Shown here: in pieces, positions 62,191-64,000 of the stretch
Numbering within the stretch: the stretch's first letter is position 1
Layout of the letters: the number at the start of each line of letters is the position of its first letter
Origin: Mycolicibacterium rhodesiae NBB3
Lineage (GTDB): Bacteria > Actinomycetota > Actinomycetes > Mycobacteriales > Mycobacteriaceae
NCBI RefSeq assembly: GCF_000230895.2
Contig: NC_016604.1
Coordinates: forward strand, 3,224,001-3,288,000
Direction: 5' to 3'
Length of the DNA: 64,000 nt
Program-made: the position numbers and the translations under genes
Notes under the pieces: model-generated
What the model saw: only the letters and a program-made list of their open reading frames with translations
What the model was told of the DNA's origin: nothing
The model's database searches: none

Positions 62191-63729
62191 ATGGGTGCGG
62201 AAGCGGTAGCGGCGGCGATAGCCGCACTGCGTGTTGCGCACGACGAGTTGGCCGCACTGTCGATCGATGCACTCACCACACGCGAGTTGGTCAGCGCGCT
62301 CGATGACCTCGACATGTTGTGGTGCCAGTTGCCCGCGCAGAGCCACCGCTTACTGGCGCGGTTGCAGTGCGAGACGACCGCCAAAGAGATGGGCGCCAAG
62401 TCGTGGCGACAGGTGTTGGCGATCCGATGGCGAATCTCGACATCCGAGGCCGGCCGACGCCTGGATGAGGCCGCACAGTTGGGTCCGCGACGATCTCTGA
62501 CCGGTGAACCGCTCGACCCGCTGTTGCCGTGCACCGCTGCCGCCCAAGCGAATGGGCTGATCAACGGCGAGCACGTGGAAAAGATCCGCGAGGCGATGGA
62601 CCGAATCCCAGGGTTCGTCGATACCGCGTCGCGCGCGGTGATCGAGGCTGACTGGGTGTACGTCGCCACCGGTGTGGGGCCCAAAGAACTTAAAGACTAT
62701 GCCGAGCGCGCAATCTTCATGCTCGACCAGGACGGCCCCGAACCCGATGACACCGAACGTGCACGCCGACGCGGGGTATCGAAGGGGCCGCAGGGACGCG
62801 ACAAGATGACCCCGCTCAAGGGAAACCTCACTCCCGAGGCGTGGGCGATCTACGAGGCGATTTTTGCCAAGTGGGCCGCGCCGGGAATGTGTAACCCTGC
62901 GGACGAGATCCCCTGTGTCTCAGGAACTCCGACGCAGGAACAAATCGACAACGACCACCGTAGTCTGGCGCAGCGTCAGCACGATGCGCTCGTCGCGGTC
63001 GGGCGCAGTGTGCTGGAAAGTGGTGAGCTGGGCCAGCACAACGGATTGCCGACCTCGATCATCATCCGCACCACGTTGCAGGACCTCGAATCCCGTGCCG
63101 GGGTCGGGATCACCGGCGGCGGCTCGGTGATCCCGATCAAGGACGTGATCCGGATGGCTGCTCACGCCAATCACTACCTTGCAGTGTTCGACGGGGCCAC
63201 CGGATCGGCGCTGGATCTGTTCCGCGCCCGCCGCGTCGCCTCGCCGGCGCAGCGGATCATGCTCATCGCGCGCGATGGGGGCTGCACCAAACCGGGCTGC
63301 ACCGTGCCTGCCTATGGCAGTCAGGTGCATCACGCTGCCAAGGACTGGGCCGATGACGGGCAGACCAACGTCGACGAACTCGGGCTGGCCTGCGGCCCGG
63401 ACAATCGCATGGTCGGGCCGGACGGGTGGACGACGCGGATCAACGCCGACAACGACGTCGAATGGATTCCGCCAGAGCACCTCGACACCGGCCAATCCCG
63501 CGTCAACAACTACCACCGCCCCGAACGACTCCGCCCACCCAACGACGAACCGCCCGTTGAAATGGTGGTGGGCGAATCGGCCAACGGGGCAGATGACGAA
63601 ACCTCATACGGTGGCCAACCGTCGGAAAACGAATGGTTCGACGAGGAATGGCTGTACGGGCCACCCGACTACGAACCGTCAAAGGACAACCCGCATGAAC
63701 CGGGTGGACCGGAACCTAACGCCGCCTAG
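62191..63729 (+). CDS. HNH endonuclease of the 13E12/DUF222 family
   Basis: In this 512-residue protein a DUF222 domain covers residues about 5-330 (LVSALDDLDMLWCQLPAQSHRLLARLQ; SWRQVLAIRWRIS). The HNH motif lies at about 365-410: GCTKPGCTVPAYGSQVHH, then DELGLACGPDN. The acidic tail is disordered. M. tuberculosis REP13E12 proteins share this build; some are LexA-regulated and serve as prophage targets. The SOS box at the start fits damage induction. Its role (homing, repair or domesticated element) is not settled. Confidence 0.9.
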   Translation: MGAEAVAAAIAALRVAHDELAALSIDALTTRELVSALDDLDMLWCQLPAQSHRLLARLQCETTAKEMGAKSWRQVLAIRWRISTSEAGRRLDEAAQLGPRRSLTGEPLDPLLPCTAAAQANGLINGEHVEKIREAMDRIPGFVDTASRAVIEADWVYVATGVGPKELKDYAERAIFMLDQDGPEPDDTERARRRGVSKGPQGRDKMTPLKGNLTPEAWAIYEAIFAKWAAPGMCNPADEIPCVSGTPTQEQIDNDHRSLAQRQHDALVAVGRSVLESGELGQHNGLPTSIIIRTTLQDLESRAGVGITGGGSVIPIKDVIRMAAHANHYLAVFDGATGSALDLFRARRVASPAQRIMLIARDGGCTKPGCTVPAYGSQVHHAAKDWADDGQTNVDELGLACGPDNRMVGPDGWTTRINADNDVEWIPPEHLDTGQSRVNNYHRPERLRPPNDEPPVEMVVGESANGADDETSYGGQPSENEWFDEEWLYGPPDYEPSKDNPHEPGGPEPNAA

Positions 63730-63750
63730 AGGGTCGGGTCACCAAACTTG

Positions 63751-63981
63751 CTAGCCGACGACCGCGGGATTCGTGGGGTTCAGCCCGATCGGCACGTTCG
63801 GGGTGAGGCCGCTTCCGTTGTGGGTGAACTCTTGGTGGGCCATCGGCCGGCAATTGTTGTCCATCGGCGTCTGATCGCCGGAGCAGTAGGGGAGAAGATC
63901 TTGCGGATCGGCACCTGCGGGAGGCGCTGCCGCGACGACGGCAGCAGCCGCGAGCAGGCACGCCGCGAAGATTCTCGTCAT
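63751..63981 (-). CDS. Small secreted protein
   Basis: This is a 76-residue protein from ATG 63981. The signal peptide (MTRIFAACLLAAAAVVAAAPP) ends at AGA near residue 24. The mature 50 residues (DPQDLLPYCSGDQTPMDNNC…) contain two cysteines likely joined in a disulfide and end in NPTNPAVVG. It is convergent with the HNH gene (21-bp gap). Similar short exported proteins are common in mycobacteria; no function is recognised. Confidence 0.75.
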   Translation of the reverse strand: MTRIFAACLLAAAAVVAAAPPAGADPQDLLPYCSGDQTPMDNNCRPMAHQEFTHNGSGLTPNVPIGLNPTNPAVVG

Positions 63982-64000
63982 ACAGCCAGGCTACCCGGGG

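Overview
The window is high-GC actinobacterial DNA. It most resembles an environmental, fast-growing Mycobacterium (Mycolicibacterium-like). The grounds are a DosR/DevR dormancy regulator and DosT-type kinase nearly colinear with the M. tuberculosis proteins, the six-gene rskA-sigK-ufaA1 operon in M. tuberculosis order, Acg-type nitroreductase-like proteins, a 13E12-type HNH nuclease behind an SOS box, and a lysine-tailed Ku. No database search was possible; names rest on recognised motifs and remembered family sequences.

Layout. (1) 1-3360: the end of a protocatechuate-branch beta-ketoadipate operon (pcaB-pcaL-pcaI-pcaJ, all overlapping by 4 bp), then a convergent membrane protein. (2) About 4190-16760: an accessory region. 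It begins with a 26-bp copy of the 3' end of the tmRNA gene (an attachment-site scar) and ends at a tRNA-Arg(CCT) gene with an integrase remnant beside it. Inside are two diverged copies, on opposite strands, of one three-gene cassette: tyrosine recombinase, small Xre-like HTH protein, and a zinc-ribbon protein with a degenerate recombinase-like C-terminus. The recombinase is broken in both copies, by an IS256-family insertion with a 9-bp target duplication in one and by a 1-base frameshift in the other. Between them lie a PIN/DUF433 toxin-antitoxin pair, a frameshifted restriction-like gene and truncated fragments.

(3) About 17000-36083: a compact dormancy (DosR) cluster. It holds four Acg/Rv3131-type nitroreductase-like genes, three tandem-domain universal stress proteins, an Rv1733c-like membrane protein, devR, a Rv2004c-like kinase/ATPase, an Rv0079-like ribosome hibernation factor, a SulP transporter, a DosT-like haem sensor kinase and orphan cytochrome oxidase III/IV-like subunits. 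Several DosR-box-like palindromes lie in the promoters. Two scars, an AMP-ligase/E2/ACP composite and a PEP-synthase tail, show that metabolic genes were deleted here.

(4) 36084-46996: an F420-type oxidoreductase, a YbdK-type carboxylate-amine ligase, and the rskA-sigK-DUF1295-ufaA1-DUF1365-FAD oxidase operon behind a SigK-like promoter. Next come a gamma-glutamylcyclotransferase/poly-gamma-glutamate hydrolase fusion, a manganese transporter and three small secreted proteins. (5) 47029-52027: a KstR-box-preceded dehydrogenase pair, a methyltransferase and TetR gene sharing two palindromic operators, and ku. (6) 52037-60819: a divergent polyol locus with kinase, mannitol-type and sorbitol-type dehydrogenases, SorC regulator and a four-gene ABC importer. 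(7) 60821-end: a DUF4032 kinase-like protein, the SOS-box HNH nuclease and a small secreted protein.
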